DNA of 64,000 nucleotides from Dreissena polymorpha. Taxonomy: Eukaryota; Mollusca; Bivalvia; Myida; Dreissenidae. Location: NCBI RefSeq assembly GCF_020536995.1, contig NC_068363.1, positions 1,250,001-1,314,000 of the forward strand, written 5' to 3'. Position numbers and translations under genes: made by a program. Shown in pieces: positions 45,459 to 56,952 of this stretch; the stretch's first letter is position 1; every line of letters begins with the position of its first letter. Under the pieces are notes generated by a model. The model was given only the letters and a program-made list of their open reading frames with translations, was not told where the DNA came from and ran no database searches.

Positions 45459-47081
45459 TTTAGCTCATCTATTTTTTGAAAAAAAAATATGAGCTATTGT
45501 CATCACCTTGGCGTCGGCGTTGGCGTTGGCGTCCGGTTAAGTTTTGCGTTTAGGTCCACTTTTCTCAGAAAGTATCAATGCTATTGCATTCAAACTTCGT
45601 ACACTTACTTACTATCATGAGGGGACTGGTCAGGCAAAGTTAGATAACTCTGGCGTGCATTTTGACAGAATTATGTGCCCTTTTTATACTTAGAAAATTG
45701 AAAATTTTGGTTAAGTTTTGCGTTTAGGTCCACTTTTCTCAGTATCAATGCTATTGCATTCAAACTTGTTACACTTACTTACTATCATGAGGGGACTGGG
45801 CAGGCAAAGTTAGATAACTCTGGCATGCATTTTGACAGAATTATGTGCCCTTTTTATACTTAGAAAATTGAAAATTTTGGTTAAGTTTTGTGTTTAGGTC
45901 CATTTTATTCCTTAAGCATCAAAGCTATTGCTTTCATACTTGCAACACTTACTAACTTTCATAAGGGGACTGTGCAGGCAAAGTAATGTAACTCTGACTG
46001 GCATTTTGACAGAATTATGTGCCCTTTTTATACTTAGAAAATTGAAAATTTGATTAAGTTTTGTGTTTAGGTCCACTTTATTCCTACAGTATCAAAGCTA
46101 TTGCTTTCATACTTGCAACACTTATTAACTATCATAAGGGGACCGTGCAGGCAAAGTTATGTAACTCTGACTGGCATTTGGACGGAATTATAGGCTCTTT
46201 ATACTTAGAAAATTGAAAATTTGGTTAAGATTTATGTTTTGGTCCACTTTACCCCTAAAGTATCATAGATATTGCTTTCATACTTGGAACACTCAAAAAC
46301 TATCATAAGGGTACAGTAAAAGGACAAGTTGCATAACTCTGGTTGTGATTGTTACGGAATTATGGCCCTTTTTTGACTTGGTAACTTTTAATATATGGTT
46401 AAATTTTGTGTTTCGATCCACTTTACTTCTTAAGTATCAAGGCTATTGCTTTCAAACTTCAAATACTTTCATGCTATCATGAGGTTACTGTACCTGGCAA
46501 GTTGAATTTTACCTTGACCTTTGAATGACCTTGAGTCTCAAGGTCAAATTATTAAATTTTGCTAAAATTGCCATAACTTCTTTATTTATGATTAGATTTG
46601 ATTGATACTTTGATGAAACTACTCTTACCTGACATACCACAATAGACTCCACCCAAACCGTCACCTGTGCCCTCCCCCCCACCTCCCCCTCCCCCCCCCC
46701 CTATTTTTATTTTTTATTTTTTTTTAAGATCATCTCACAAATGACCACCACACCCTCACACTATACCCCCCCCCCCCCACCCACCCCCCCCAATTTTTTT
46801 CTTTTAAACGGTTATGTTTGAAATACCGTCCAACCATCGCACCAAAAAATCCCCCCCCCCCTCCATCGCCCTTCCCCCCCCCCCCCCCCCCCCCCCCCCC
46901 GATTTTTTTTTTTTTTTTTTTTTCCCTTTTTTGGAAGATAATGTAATAAATGTCCACAACCCCACACTATACACCCCTCTTCACTCCACCCCTCCCTCCT
47001 TTGTGATTGAAAATGAGAGTCCCTTCACCTTTAAAAAGAAAATAGATGAGCGGTCTGCACCCGCAAGGCGGTGCTCTTGTT
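45459..47081 (+). repeat. Family b tandem-core repeat, full length
   Basis: Both ends present (TTTTAGCTCATCTATTTTTT and AAAATAGATGAGCGGTCTGC with hairpin and GCTCTTGTT). Seven or so core units, then ACCTTGACCTTTGAATGACC and several C tracts (46770-46900). Confidence 0.9.
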
Positions 47082-47889
47082 GTCTATGGACGCTGCCATG
47101 TTTGCAAACTGCATCAAGAGTTGCTTCTCTGAAACGTCTGCTAATGAGGAAAACTAATATATGAATGAGCAGACTGAGGTAATCAAGCGTTTTATCCATG
47201 CTTGCGATAAAACTATTGACAGGCAATTCATGAAAACAAGGGATAATGGTGATTTTTTAAGATAAGTGAGAGTATAAAAAAAAGAATATAAAATGGCAAG
47301 TTTTGCCGTCTTCCCACATCTTTGGGATAAAAACATGTCAGAGTCTTCTGCATTTTCGCTCGTTTTAGCGTTGGCGCATCCATCTTTGTTGAAATAAAAT
47401 GCAGTGAAAGAGAATCAATGTGCAAAAATAGGGATACATCAGAATTGCAAAGTTCCACTTGAAAAAATGGGCTACAGAGAGTCATAAGTTTATACATTTA
47501 GTGATTGTCTGTGATAAGTGGGATTGTTGTGAAAAGAAGAAAAATGAGTTTAAATAGGTGATTTAGAGCTAGTTAAATGTGAAACATCAAATGCATTGAC
47601 TTTACTTTGGCGATTTTTGGGGGCGTGGGGGGTGGTAAAAACTAAAACTGCTGAACAGTTTAATTTGATTATTCTTCAGATATCTGTGACATTTATTCTG
47701 TGATTTTATAATAGAAATAATTTTATTTGGTGATGAATACAAAACTTTGCAATTTAAAACAAACTTAAAATACCCTTGTATAAATAAGATTTACTTACGA
47801 AAGATTTAACATATGTAAAACAACTCTGCTGTAATTTACTTACAAAATTAGATTGTATAAAAGCTGTAAAATTGTTCAGCATTTTTATT
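47082..47889. other. No gene recognised
   Basis: AT-rich unique-looking sequence between two repeats; small open frames lack support. Confidence 0.45.
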
Positions 47890-49792
47890 ATTCCCCCACA
47901 AACAAAGTTTACGGGGGTATATAGGAGTGAACTTGTTTGTCTGTCAGTCTGTCGGTTGGTCGGTCTGGATTAAGTGTCCGCTCTCTAATTCAAGTTGTTT
48001 TCATTCGACCTTCACTAAACTTGGTCAGATGTTGTATCAAGATGATGTCTAGGTCAAGATCGAATATGGGTCATGCCGGGTCAAAAACTAGGTCACGGGG
48101 TCAATTAGTGCGCTTTAAACATTGAGCATAGTGTCCGTTCTCTAATTCAAGTAGTTTTCATCCGAGCTTCACCAAACTTGGTCAGAAGTTGTATCTAGAT
48201 GATTTCTAGGCCAAGTTTGAACATGGGTCATGGCAGGTCAAAATCTAGGTCACTGGGTCATTTAGTGAGTTTTAAACATTGAGCATGGTGTCCTGAGCAT
48301 GGTGTCCACTCTCTAATTCAAGTAGTTTTCATCCGATCTTCACCAAACTTGGTCAGAAGTTGTATCTAGATGATTTCTAGGCCAAGTTTGAACAAGGGTC
48401 ATGGCAGGTCAAAAACTAGGTTACTGGGTCACTTAGTGAGTTTAAAGCATTCAGCATGGTGTTCGCTCTCTAATTCAAGTAGTTTTCATCCGATCTTCAC
48501 CAAACTTTGTCAGAAGTTGTATCTAGATGATGTCTAGGTCAAGTTTGAATATGGGTAATGCCGGGTCAAAAACTAGGTTGCAGGGTCACTTAGTGCTTTT
48601 TAAACATTCAGCATGTTTCAGCTCTCTTATTCAAGTTGTTTTCATCCAATATCTTCACCAAACTTTTTCAGAAGTTTTTATCTAGATTATCTCAACACCA
48701 TGTTTGCAGATGAGCTATTCTGGGCAAAAACTATGTCACAGGGTCACTAAGTACGTTTTTAGCTCATCTATTTTTTTTTTTTAAAAAAGAGCTATTGTCA
48801 TCACCTTGGCATCGGCGTCCGGTTAAGTTTTGCTATAGGTCTACTTTTCTCAAAAAGTATCAATGCTATTGCATTCAAACTTGGTACACTTACTCACTAT
48901 CATGAGGGGACTGGGCAGGCAAAGTTAGATAACTCTGGCGTGCATTTTGACAGAATTATGTGCCCTTTTTATACTTAGAAAATTGAAAATTTTGGTTAAG
49001 TTTTGTGTTTAGGTCCATTTTATTCCTTAAGTATCAAAAGTATTGCTTTCATACTTGCAACACTTACTAACTATCATAAGGGGACTGTGCAGGCAAAGTA
49101 ATGTTACTCTGACTGGCATTTTGACAGAATTATGTGCCATTTTTATACTTAGAAAATTGAAAATTTGGTTAAGTTTTGTGTTTAGGTCCACTTTATTCCT
49201 ACAGTATCAAAGCTATTGCTTTCATACTTGCAACACTCATAAACTATCATAAGGGGACTGTGCAGGCAAAGTTATGTAACTCTAACTGGCATTTGGACGG
49301 AATTATGGGCCCTTTATACTTAGAAAGTTGAAAATTTTGTTAAGTTTTGTGTTTTGGTCCACTTTACCCCTAAAGTATCATAGATATTGCTTTCATACTT
49401 GGAAAACTCGCAAACTATCATAAGGGTACAGTAAAAGGATAAGTTGCATAACTATGGTTGTCATTTTTACGGAATTATTGCCCTTTTTTGACTTAGTAAC
49501 TTTGAATATATGGTTAAATTTTGTGTTTCGATCCACTTTACTTCTAAAGTATCAAGGCTATTGCTTTCAAACTTAAAATACTTTCATGCTATCATGAGGT
49601 TACTGTACCTGGCAAGTTGAATTTTACCTTGACCTTTGAAGGACCTTGACTCTCAAGGTCAAATTATTAAATTTTGCTAAAAATGCCATAACTTCTTTAT
49701 TTATGATTAGATTTGATTGATACTTTGACAAAACTACTCTTACCTGACATACCACAATAGACTCCACCCAAACCATCCCCCGCGTGCCCTCC

Positions 49793-49854
<62 letters not shown>

Positions 49855-49861
49855 ACCCCCC
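49793..49861 (+). repeat. Poly-C tract of about 60 bases
   Basis: An almost pure C run in the tail of the family b copy, far longer than the C runs of the other copies. It could fold as an i-motif, with a G-quadruplex on the other strand. Its true length is likely to be hard to sequence. Confidence 0.9.
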
Positions 49862-49998
49862 CGAATCACATCTCCCCCCCCCCCCCTAATTTTTTTTTTT
49901 TTTTAAGATCGTCTCACAAATGACCACCACACCCTCACACTATACTATACCCCACCTTGAATCCCCCCCACCAGAATCCCCCCCCCCTACATTTTTTT

Positions 49999-50760
49999 AT
50001 CCCCCGCCAGAGGCGGAGGATATTGTTTTGGCGTTGTCCGTCCGGCACTTTTGTGTCCGGAGCCATATCTTGGAAGTGCTTTGGCGGATTTCATTGAAAC
50101 TTCGTATAAGTATATATATGCATAAGAGGATGATGCACGCCAAATGGCATTGTACACCATCTGTTAAAAACAGAGTAATGGCCCTTTGTATCTTGAAAAA
50201 ATGCTTTTTACTATAGGCACTTTTGTGTCCGGAGCCATATCTTGGAAGTGCTTTGACAGATTTCATTGAAACTTGGTATGAGTATATATATGCATAAGAG
50301 GATGATGCACGCCAAATGGCATTGTATGCAATCTGTTAAAAACAGAGTAATGGCCCTTTGTATATTGAAAAATTGCTTTTTTCTATAGGCACTTTTGTGT
50401 CCGGAGCCATATCTTGAAAGTACTTTGGCGGATTTCATTGAAACTTGGTATGAGTATGTATCCCGCGCCAGAGGCGAAGGGATATTGTTTTGGCCTTGTC
50501 CGTTTGGCTGTCCGTCCGTCTGTCACTTTTTTGTCCGGAGCCATATCTTGGAAGTGCTTTGGCGTATTTCATTGAAACTTTGTATGAGTATATATATGGA
50601 TAAGAGGATAATGCACGCCAAATGGCATTGTACACCATCTGTTAATAACGGAGTTATGGCCCTTTGTATCTTGAAAAAATGCTTGTTTGAGTGTCAAATA
50701 TAATACTCTTGTGTCCAGAAGCATATAGGCGGGCGATATCAAATCAACGAATTTGCTTGT
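49999..50760 (+). repeat. Family d tandem-core repeats (two joined copies)
   Basis: The first copy starts TATCCCCCGCCAGAGGCGGA at 49999 and runs through two to three units. At about 50459 a second start (TATCCCGCGCCAGAGGCGAA) begins a one-unit copy. That copy ends GCGGGCGATATC, a CAAAT...ATTTG hairpin and CTTGTT. The first copy has no 3' end of its own. Confidence 0.8.
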
Positions 50761-50988
50761 TTTTTGTTTTTTTTTAAGATCATCTCACCAATGACCACCA
50801 CACCCTCACACTATACTATACCCCCCCCCCCCCCCCCCCGCCCCACCCACCCCCCCCAATTTTATTTTTTTTTGAAACGGTTAAAAAACACATATTTATT
50901 TTTATTATTTTATGTTTGAAATACTGTCATACCATCGCACCCAAGAATACCCCCCCACCCCCCTCCCCCCGAATTGCCCTCCCCTAAA

Positions 50989-51020
<32 letters not shown>

Positions 51021-51718
51021 CATCTCACAAATGACCACCACACCCTCACACTATACTATACCTCCCCAATTATTTTTTTTTGAAACAGTTAAAAAACACA
51101 AATATTTATTTTTATATTTTTATTATTTTATGTTTGAAATACCGTCCAACCATCGCACCCAAGAATACCCCCCCCCCCCCCCCCCCACGAATTTTTTTTC
51201 CGCATTTTTGGAAGATAATGTAATAAATGTCCACGCCCCCACACTTTACACTCCTCTTCACTCCACCCTCCCTCCTTTGTGATTGAAAATGAGAGTCCCT
51301 TCACCTTTAAAAAGAAAATAGATGAGCGGTCTGCACCCGCAAGGCGGTGCTCTTGTTTAACATTCAGCATGGTGTCCGCTCTCTAATTCAATAAGGTTTC
51401 ATCTGATCTTTACCAAACTTGGTCAGAAGTTTTATCTAGATGATCTTAAGGCAATGTTCAAACATGGGCCATGCCAGATCAAAAACTATGTCACGAGGTC
51501 ACTTAGTACGTTTAACAGATTCAGCATGGTGTCTGCTCTCTAATTCAAGTAGTTTTCATCCGATCTTCACCACACTTGGTAAGGTCAGTTAATGCGTTTT
51601 AAACATTGAGCATGGTGTCCGCTGTTTTTTGTTAAGACAACATTCAAAATATTCTGTGTCAATGCAGCATGTGGGGGTATTCATCACGTCTGTGACAAAG
51701 CTCTAGTTACATTTGAAA

Positions 51719-52222
51719 AATCAAAACTGACTTTATGAACATTGTACTTTGAGTGTAATTTGCGCTTCCAACAGATTTTCCTTTATCAGATTATTTCACC
51801 ATCAATTTTCAAACCAATGTCACTAGAAGAACTAACACTTGTTTGAATGGTAAGCCAATCTGTTTCAGACACTTCCAAATGCTTAGAGTCAGATTTATTG
51901 CACTTAATACTGTTTTTTTTAAATAGTTGTTCTTGGCATAAGGAATATTAAGTGACTGAGTATTATTTCACAGTTCCTTAGAATTATCATAATTCTCAGA
52001 AGTTTTATAATTTGTATATGAATTTAAAGCTTATCTCTGGCATTTATGCTCTGCAAAATCTCATTACGTATCCTTGGTTCTGTGACTTAAAATTATACCA
52101 TGATTAACTTACATTGTCACTAAACTTAACAGGAGCCAAGTCAGATGAAAGTATGGATTGCTGAAAGTCATCTGGGCACTGATGAAATGTAGCCAGGTTT
52201 CAGACAAAAAGATGCCATTTGG
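51719..52222. other. No gene recognised
   Basis: AT-rich noncoding sequence leading to the hAT element. Confidence 0.45.
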
Positions 52223-52336
52223 CAGAGCTCCAGATAACATTTTAGTGAAATTTTTAATAACTCCCTATTTATAAAAACAATTCTTAAAAATATATTACCA
52301 AATAATTTTTTATTTATTGTTTTTGACACATCAACT

Positions 52337-52447
52337 GCAAGAAACAGAGAAGGAAAGCCAGGCTTTACCAAGACTATAAACCAAAATGTTGTCAACATTT
52401 TGGTTTATAGTCTTGGAAAAGCCTGGCTTTCCTTCTCCGTTTCTTGC
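52337..52447. repeat. Inverted duplication at the hAT transposase stop codon
   Basis: About 55 bp at the 3' end of the transposase frame (CAAGACTATAAACCAAAATG on the coding strand) is repeated in inverse orientation immediately after the stop. This makes a near-perfect palindrome centred near 52391. The shorter hAT copy lacks it. Confidence 0.8.
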
Positions 52448-53603
52448 TTTCCCATAATCGGACAGCTTTTTCGGGCTCAAATGACTCCACATCAATCTTG
52501 CTCATCTGAATGTTGATCAGCACATTGAGGCTTTCAGCTTTTAGAGAACATCGGTATTTGCTCTTGATTCTATTTTGCACGCTGAATGATCGTTCACACT
52601 CTACACTTGTTACAGCTATGTAAAGACCTATTTTGCAAAGTTTTGTGAACTCAGGAAGTGCATCATTGTGTAAGTTGATTACTCTTTTGGACAGATCTTG
52701 TAGTGACAGTTTACTGTATGAACCTCTTATCATGCCCCTTATCATTGGCCACTCTTCCCGCAACTTGTCTTCATTCAGCAAACAGCTGACTTCCTTAACT
52801 TCTTCAATTAAATTGTCGTCGGTCAAATTGCCTTTGATAACTTTCACAGTTTTCTGTTTGCCATAAAATGTGGCAATGACATCCAGGGCTTCACTACATG
52901 CTGTGTTGTCACACATGTTGACTGTTGATGGCTCCAGAATCATGCTGAAGTTTTGGAATAAATCACTGTCTTCTTTTCTTAATCTACTGGAGATATTGTT
53001 CTTTAGTTTTTCAACATATCTCTCTCTGAGAGACTTCAGTTCAGAATGAACATCTCCAGAATACTTCTTCAGTCTTTCACCACTCAGAGTAGCTATTACT
53101 TCACCATCACCTTCTTTAGTTACTGATATGCTTTCAATCAGTTCTTTCAATCTTTTTCCATGACTTTCTTTCAATACCTCTAACTTTTCCAAGGTACCGT
53201 CCATAAGTGGCTGTATTTCACTGAACACTATGTTTTGTTTTTGAAACTGCAGGCTCAGGGCTCCAAGAACATCATGAATGTCAAGTATGAAACCTACAAG
53301 ATGTACTGTTTTGTAATCAGTGAAGTATTTATGGAGACCTTTTGCAACAGGTTGTTTTTCTTCTGCAAACTTTGAAAGTGTCACCAATACAGAGCCATAA
53401 CAACAATAAACTGCTTCGACAGCATTCTTCAGACCCAGCCATTCAGGTTCTGCAGTTCTAACAGACTTCCCATCACTTGCGTCGGTCAAATCAATCTTTT
53501 CTTTTAAACACAACTCTTTCCGTTTTCGCTTATCCATTTTGAATAACGATATGGTATAAAAGTCGGTTTTTATATCCATCACGAACAAAACCGTGTTACT
53601 CAA
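52392..53603 (-). CDS. hAT transposase C-terminal block
   Basis: 403 codons, open. Begins MSNTVLFVMDIKTDFYTISL; an internal ATG (MDKRKRKELC) near 53535 is an alternative. From PEWLGLKNAVEAVYCCYGSV it matches hAT transposases of the ZNF862/KIAA1586-like type. It ends in the hAT dimerisation region: IAVTSVECERSFSVQNRIKS, AESLNVLINIQMSK, then EKAVRLWESKKRRRKARLF and a stop. The E-R-x-F-S motif and position are typical. The earlier part of the catalytic domain, with the first two Asp, is absent, so this protein alone should not transpose. Confidence 0.7.
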   Translation of the reverse strand: MSNTVLFVMDIKTDFYTISLFKMDKRKRKELCLKEKIDLTDASDGKSVRTAEPEWLGLKNAVEAVYCCYGSVLVTLSKFAEEKQPVAKGLHKYFTDYKTVHLVGFILDIHDVLGALSLQFQKQNIVFSEIQPLMDGTLEKLEVLKESHGKRLKELIESISVTKEGDGEVIATLSGERLKKYSGDVHSELKSLRERYVEKLKNNISSRLRKEDSDLFQNFSMILEPSTVNMCDNTACSEALDVIATFYGKQKTVKVIKGNLTDDNLIEEVKEVSCLLNEDKLREEWPMIRGMIRGSYSKLSLQDLSKRVINLHNDALPEFTKLCKIGLYIAVTSVECERSFSVQNRIKSKYRCSLKAESLNVLINIQMSKIDVESFEPEKAVRLWESKKRRRKARLFQDYKPKC

Positions 53604-54078
53604 ATATCCTAACTGTTAAATTATTCGCCGTAATAAATCTTTAAAGTGTGTACCAAACAACTAACAATTTACCCATCAAAGACTCAATAATAATAATAGC
53701 TAATTGTCAATCAAGGGTTAAAAATTATAACAAGTGCCGAAAATCTAACACCTGTGTCGCAAATCGATGCCAAAAACCGTTGTCGTTAATTGTGGTTAAT
53801 TGTGTCAGAATGGCTTCGTACACAAGCCCGATAGTACCACAACATCAGATCAAGTAAGGTGTGAAAATTACTGGTCGTTTGGCGGGTGTCAATTAAGAAC
53901 AATATCGATAATTGGTACTGATTAAAGTGGTCGTAATAGCGGATTAGCGGGTTGGTCGGATAAGTGAGTGTAACGACCATTGAAATATAGAAGGAACAAA
54001 TCGGGACTGAAAAATGGTGGTCGACTTAGCGAGTTGGTCGGAATACCGAGGTGGTCGTAAAGAGAGTTTTCACTGTAT

Positions 54079-54603
54079 TTATTTTAGTTGATAGGAGTTC
54101 TTCTTTGGCTGCATAGAAAATTGTTCTGAATAATTTATCATCGTCTGTGGTAACTGGAATAGTTTATTGTTGTCACAGAGATCATCACTTTTAGAACTTT
54201 GCTCACCCCTGGCCAATATCTGTTCTGCCTTCTTATGTTCAGCAGAACGACTGTGTCTATCAACTGCATTTCTCTGTATGTTTGTGGACCCATTTTCAGA
54301 CCATACGGAATTAACATTATTTTTACGACATACAGCACAAAACAAATGCATTTCTAACCCATTTCCAATTATTTCGAGCCAGGGGTATTGCTTTTTCCAT
54401 GTCTCGGCTGTTCTATCTGACACTGAACCTGAATGTTTTTTTAGTGCTGCTTCACAGTCATTTACACAAGAATGGATAATTTCATTAATTATGGATGAAA
54501 CAATGCTTTGTGCATTTGAATAAAACTGAAGGAATGAGAGGAGATTGGACTTTTGACACTTAATTAGCTTCTTTTGTCTTCCGCGCTTCGATTGGTCCGC
54601 CAT
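54079..54603 (-). CDS. hAT transposase N-terminal zinc-finger block
   Basis: 174 codons from MADQSKRGRQKKLIKCQKSN. The zinc-binding part reads YPWLEIIGNGLEMHLFCAVC, RNAVDRHSRSAEHKKAEQIL, with C-x2-C and H-x-x-x-x-H, the BED/TTF-like finger of hAT proteins. It ends YSEQFSMQPKKNSYQLK and stops at the edge of a non-matching stretch. On the minus strand the gene start lies about 500 bp inside the right terminus, a usual spacing. I read it as the first part of the same transposase as 52392-53603, now separated by a rearrangement. Confidence 0.65.
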   Translation of the reverse strand: MADQSKRGRQKKLIKCQKSNLLSFLQFYSNAQSIVSSIINEIIHSCVNDCEAALKKHSGSVSDRTAETWKKQYPWLEIIGNGLEMHLFCAVCRKNNVNSVWSENGSTNIQRNAVDRHSRSAEHKKAEQILARGEQSSKSDDLCDNNKLFQLPQTMINYSEQFSMQPKKNSYQLK

Positions 54604-55230
54604 TTTGATTTTTTATGAAAAACGGTCACTGACACTTCGACTTAGGTCATAATGGCCTATTGGTTGCCGTTAAAGTCATATCAAAAACTATATTTAATTT
54701 TAATGGCATTTTGAATAGGTATACATTATATTACTTGTGTATAAAAATTACGATAAGAGTAATTAAAAAGGTACAATAAACAGTAATGACTCGCCTGCAA
54801 ATCTAGGAGAACTGAATCGAGACCGTTTGGCCTTTCGACCGTTCTTAGATGTGGCTCTTCCTCACAGCAAACGCTTGAGTGACGTTGATTTAAAGTTGTA
54901 GTTTTAATTGAGCGCCTAGACGAGCCAGAACCGGGATGAAATGTTTACCGTACATAATTTGCTACTGGAAGTTTTACGCACGTTCGAAAATTTCGATTTC
55001 ATGTTTTGTTTTTTCAACGCGTAACTTTACGCAAAGATTTTAAATCTAAATCGTTATTTAAGAAATTTAATTCGTTTTTACGCCTTTACGCATGCTATCT
55101 GGAGCACTGCATTTGGGTTGATTACTGTTTTCGCTTTTGCATCAGTAAAGTAAAACAAGAGTCTGAAAGGTCATCTTTCAAGGTTTGATACAAGTTCTGT
55201 CTTAAACTGTCACTATCGCTGCTCTGTTGT

Positions 55231-55540
55231 TATCCACCGCAATAGGCGGAGGCTTATTGTTTTGGCGTTGTCCGTCCATCCGTCCGTCTTTCTGTCCAGC
55301 ATTTTTGTGTCCGGAGTCATATCTTGGAAGTGCTTTGGCAGATTTCATTGAAACTTGGTATGAGTATATATATATGGTGAAGAGGATGATGCAGGCCAAA
55401 TCGCATTGTACACCATCTGTTAATGATGGAGTTATGGTCCTTTGTATCTTGAAAAAAATGCTTTTTTGAGTGTCAAGTATAACACTTTTGTGTTGAGAAG
55501 CATATTGGCGGAGGATATCAATTCAATGAATTTGCTTGTT
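55231..55540 (+). repeat. Family d repeat, single unit
   Basis: Starts TATCCACCGCAATAGGCGGA, has GTCCGTCCATCCGTCCG and one core unit. It ends GGCGGAGGATATC, an AATTCAATGAATT near-palindrome and TTTGCTTGTT. Confidence 0.85.
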
Positions 55541-56004
55541 TACTTCGCAATTGCGTGAAGTTCCTTCTCTTAATGGATTTTTTGTTTTCTTTTTCCTTGT
55601 CAACTTTAAGCTTTGATAAGCTGGTCTTTTTCCACAAAAAATCCGATACATGACCGGCCTTCACCTTCGTTTTTTCTTGGGAACAGTTCTCTTGCATGGT
55701 TGACTGGTACAAGATTTGCGAGTTTGTCCGGTCTTCACTGCTTTCTCTATCCTAAACAGAACACCAGTGATATGATTGTACAAACCAAGCATATCTGCTG
55801 TGCAGGAACAGTAGGCTTGGATCACTTGTCCACCTTATATTTCCTTAGTGTCCTTTGTTAGAACTATCCAAACATTGTAGGCTTCATTGTTTATAGCCTG
55901 TGATGGTGTCACTGATGTCATGGTAAAACCCCTTCTCAAAAAAGTGTGTGAAATGTACGTTTTAAGTACGTTTCGCGTGTGTTAAACGTGGCGGTATTGG
56001 CACT
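55541..56004. other. No gene recognised
   Basis: A minus-strand open frame at 55518-55712 (MQENCSQEKTKVKAGHVSDF) is lysine-rich and could be a stray exon. No splice partner is seen, so it is not called. Confidence 0.35.
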
Positions 56005-56655
56005 GCGTTTTATGTGCGCTTTTTCTTACCGAGTGAGTTTTTAACAGAAACAAACAAACAAGAAAATGTGCGCTTTTTGTGAATAAATGTGCGCTTTATG
56101 TGTGTTAAAGGTGCGCTTTTTATAAGTGCTTTTTTGACTGCCATTTATGTGTGTAAAATGTGCGCTTTTAAGTGTGTTAAATGTGCGCTTTTCGTGAGTT
56201 AAATGTGCGCTTTTATATTTTAAAAGCGCACATTTAACTCACTTTAAGCGCAGTTTTAACGCACATAAAAGCGCACATGTGTGTTAAATGTGCGCTTTTA
56301 TGTGCATTAAATGTGCGCTTTTTATAAGTGCATTTTTTACTGCCATTTATGTGTGTAAAATGTGCGCTTTTCGCCAGTTAAATTTGCGCTTTTTTATTTT
56401 AAAAGCGCACATTTAACTCACTTTAAGCGTAGTTATAACCCACATAAAAGCGCACATGTGTGTTAAATGTGCGCTTTTAAGTGGGTAAAAACTGCGCTTT
56501 TCAGCGAGTTAAATGTGCGCTTTTTTATTTTAAACGCACATTTAACTCACGTTAAGTGCAGTTATAACCCACATAAAACGCACAATTTACGCACATGAAT
56601 GGCAGTAAAAGACGCACTCACAAAAAGCACACATGTGCGTTAAAGGTGCATCTTT
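56005..56655. repeat. Array of direct and inverted GTGCGCTTTT motifs
   Basis: Some twenty copies of TTAAATGTGCGCTTTT occur in both orientations, often as head-to-head pairs. For example, TGTGCGCTTTTATATTTTAA meets AAAGCGCACATTTAA near 56200-56245, and similar pairs lie near 56370-56420 and 56510-56550. Each pair is a palindrome with 20-30 bp arms. Spacers read TTATGTGTGTTAA and TGACTGCCATTTATG. No open frame of interest. Confidence 0.85.
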
Positions 56656-56952
56656 TGCCTTAACAGTTGATTCAATTATATGCTGTTAAAAGTTTTTTTA
56701 AATTTAGATATGCAATAAAAACCAATAATTATATAAACATATATTTGTGTATTTAAATAATTACACGATAATTCAATGTTATACTTTAATGTACACCAAC
56801 ATTTTTTAACATACATGAGTAATTAAATATCAATGGCAATTTGATGAAATAAATATAAACATAATTTGATTATAAATAAACAAAAAATAATAGCATACTA
56901 TAATAACATGTACAGTACACACGAACAACTATATACATAAGAAAGATGCTTA

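Larger units (their letters stand above)
48757..51357 (+). repeat. Family b tandem-core repeat nested in family c
   Basis: Begins TTTTTAGCTCATCTATTTTT and ends AAAATAGATGAGCGGTCTGC, hairpin, GCTCTTGTTT. Family c sequence is continuous across it apart from a few T. Inside its C-rich tail sit family d copies (49999-50760). Confidence 0.9.
47890..51718 (+). repeat. Family c tandem-core repeat, split by family b
   Basis: Starts TATTCCCCCACAAACAAAG with GTTTGTCTGTCAGTCTGTCG. Units of about 170-175 bp carry CTCTAATTCAAGTAGTTTTC and CACCAAACTTGGTCAGAAGT. They run to 48756 and resume at 51358. It ends TGTGGGGGTATTC (inverted 5' motif), a TCAC-GTCT-GTGA hairpin and GCTCTAGTT. Confidence 0.85.
52223..55109 (-). 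mobile_element. hAT element (2,887 bp), transposase incomplete
   Basis: Left end CAGAGCTCCAGATAACAT, right end (inverted) CAGTGCTCCAGATAGCATGC. The direct repeat CATTTGG flanks it at 52216-52222 and 55110-55116; the expected eighth base does not match. Two minus-strand coding blocks, a zinc-finger N-terminus and a dimerisation C-terminus, are separated by 53604-54078, which does not encode the middle of a transposase. The termini and coding ends match the 909-bp copy at 15755-16663. Confidence 0.85.
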
